DNA from: Halomonas sp.
GTDB lineage: Bacteria; Pseudomonadota; Gammaproteobacteria; Pseudomonadales; Halomonadaceae
Direction of reading: 5' to 3'
DNA: 58,527 nt
Assembly (NCBI RefSeq): GCF_020832045.1
Contig: NZ_JAFIFK010000055.1
Coordinates: 1-58,527, forward strand
Shown: in pieces, positions 57,258 to 58,527 of the stretch
Numbering within the stretch: the stretch's first letter is position 1
Layout of the letters: the number at the start of each line of letters is the position of its first letter
Program-made: the position numbers and the translations under genes
Notes under the pieces: model-generated
Told to the model about the DNA's origin: nothing
The model's input: the letters and a program-made list of their open reading frames with translations, nothing else
Database searches by the model: none

Positions 57258-58161
57258 ATTGAGCTGTCCTGGAGCAGGCCTGCTCCAGTCGTGCCGGTAG
57301 GTGTTCGACCAGATAGTCGACGAATTGACGAACCTTGGCGGCATGCTGGCGATGGCGCGGCATGACCGCCCACACGCCGGCATCATGGCATTGAAACCGG
57401 GTGAGCACCGCCGTCAACTCACCACTGGCCAGAAAGGGCATGACGTAGTAGTCGGGCAGTTGTGTCAGTCCCAGCCCCTTGCGTGCGGCGTCCAGCAGGG
57501 CAGGGCCCGAATTGGCCTGCCAATGACCGTGCACACGCACTTCTCGGTGCAACCCCTCGATATCGAAACGCCAGAGATCGCGGGTTCCTATCAGACAGCG
57601 GTGGTGTGCCAGTTCGGCCACCGAATGAGGCTGTGACACGCTCTGGAAATAGTCGGGGGAGCCAACGACGAACTCACGACGCTCGCACAGGCGGCGCGCC
57701 ACCAGCGACGAATCCTGCAGGGTGCCCATGCGAATCACTACATCATAGCCTTCATCAATGACATCCACCTGACGGTTGGTCAGATGCAGGCGCATCTCGA
57801 GTTGCGGGTGCAAATTCAGGAAATCGTTAACCAGTGGCGCAATGAAAAGCTCGCCGAAAGTCGTGGCACAGCTGAGCTGCAGTATTCCATGGGGGCGCTC
57901 CTGCAGGCTCTGCAAGGCGGATTCGGCCTCGCGAAAGCCATCGAGCAGCTCACGGCAGCGGGCGTAATAGCGCTCGCCCGCATCGGTAAGATGGATCTGA
58001 CGCGTGGTGCGATAGAGCAGGGGGAGGCCCAGCTCCTGCTCGAGCTGTGCGACCTGGCGACTGATGTGCGAGTTGGATACGTGAAGCTGTCGTGCCGCCG
58101 CGGCAAAGGTGCCTAATCTGACGACTTCCACGAAGGCTTCGATGCCATCCCAGTGAGCCAT
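57256..58161 (-). CDS. LysR-family regulator divergent from the class III alcohol dehydrogenase gene
   Basis: A 301-residue LysR protein with the N-terminal HTH (GTFAAAARQLHVSNSHISRQ, about 17-36, then VAQLEQELGLPLLYRTTRQI) and a C-terminal effector domain. It belongs to the broad AaeR/DsdC-unlike subgroup that often lies beside frmA/adhC-type genes. The ATG at 58161 follows GAGGAG; a GTG at 58167 is less likely. It is divergent from the partial dehydrogenase gene across 127 bp and probably regulates it in response to formaldehyde or thiol stress; that is inferred from position only. Confidence 0.85.
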   Translation of the reverse strand: MAHWDGIEAFVEVVRLGTFAAAARQLHVSNSHISRQVAQLEQELGLPLLYRTTRQIHLTDAGERYYARCRELLDGFREAESALQSLQERPHGILQLSCATTFGELFIAPLVNDFLNLHPQLEMRLHLTNRQVDVIDEGYDVVIRMGTLQDSSLVARRLCERREFVVGSPDYFQSVSQPHSVAELAHHRCLIGTRDLWRFDIEGLHREVRVHGHWQANSGPALLDAARKGLGLTQLPDYYVMPFLASGELTAVLTRFQCHDAGVWAVMPRHRQHAAKVRQFVDYLVEHLPARLEQACSRTAQ

Positions 58162-58270
58162 AGGCACTCCTCTATTATTGCACAGCAGAAATAATGTTCT
58201 GTCGCTGTTTCGGTATCATCATAGCCTTGGGGGAACCTAAACTGATAGTCACGCTTTTTTTTCCGTTTGA

Positions 58271-58527
<257 letters not shown>

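Overview
The window is a high-GC stretch of a gammaproteobacterial chromosome. Gene content and order (lptD-surA-pdxA-rsmA-apaG-apaH-glpE, cca, folB/folK, plsY, tsaD, rpsU-dnaG-rpoD; rpsF-rpsR-rplI-dnaB; amgK-murU opposite lptD) follow the Pseudomonas/Oceanospirillales pattern. Two complete Mrp-type cation/proton antiporters, a PHA regulator and a coenzyme Q gene make a halophilic Halomonas-like bacterium (Halomonadaceae) the best guess; this is inferred from synteny and protein character, not from a database search. Almost all sequence is coding. I see no insertion sequence, prophage, CRISPR array, tRNA or rRNA.

Layout. 1-7.6 kb: ribosomal protein cluster rpsF-rpsR-(DUF2232-like membrane protein)-rplI, a LamB/ScrY-like porin, dnaB, two small unknown genes and hemH. 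7.6-19.9 kb: two Mrp antiporter operons head to head. The leftward six-gene operon has fused A and B subunits; the rightward seven-gene operon has them separate. They share a 443-bp control region. 19.9-24.9 kb: a short operon of a tiny DUF2256-like protein and a DASH-type cryptochrome behind an operator-like promoter, then a lytic transglycosylase lipoprotein, a PRC-barrel protein with 11-residue repeats divergent from a retropepsin-like protein, and rsmE. 24.9-29.5 kb: phaR (PHA repressor), purD, a thioesterase overlapping prkB, hinT and coq7. 29.5-43.4 kb: an OsmC-like protein, murU-amgK, the lptD-to-cca cluster, a DHH protein, folK-folB, plsY and tsaD. 43.4-47.9 kb: the macromolecular-synthesis operon rpsU-dnaG-rpoD. 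47.9-58.5 kb: an AbgT-family transporter, LysR/sdaA, a five-gene branched-chain-amino-acid-type ABC transporter, LysR, and the start of a class III alcohol dehydrogenase cut by the window end.

How the genes work together. The left and centre blocks are housekeeping: translation, replication, LPS and outer-membrane assembly (lptD, surA), peptidoglycan recycling (amgK, murU, mltB-like), and folate, vitamin B6 and haem synthesis. The Mrp pair, the LEA-like PRC-barrel protein and the porin fit life at high or changing salt. The right end is nutrient uptake and catabolism with two LysR genes each divergent from a metabolic gene.

Most noteworthy: (1) the DUF2256-like/cryptochrome operon, whose promoter spacer is filled by two TGTAC repeats 11 bp apart, as in light-sensing CarH/LitR operators; (2) a SurA homologue lacking both parvulin domains; (3) two different Mrp classes sharing one intergenic region; (4) a LivF-type ATPase with Arg in place of the Walker A Lys; (5) a perfect 14-bp palindrome upstream of the ABC operon.
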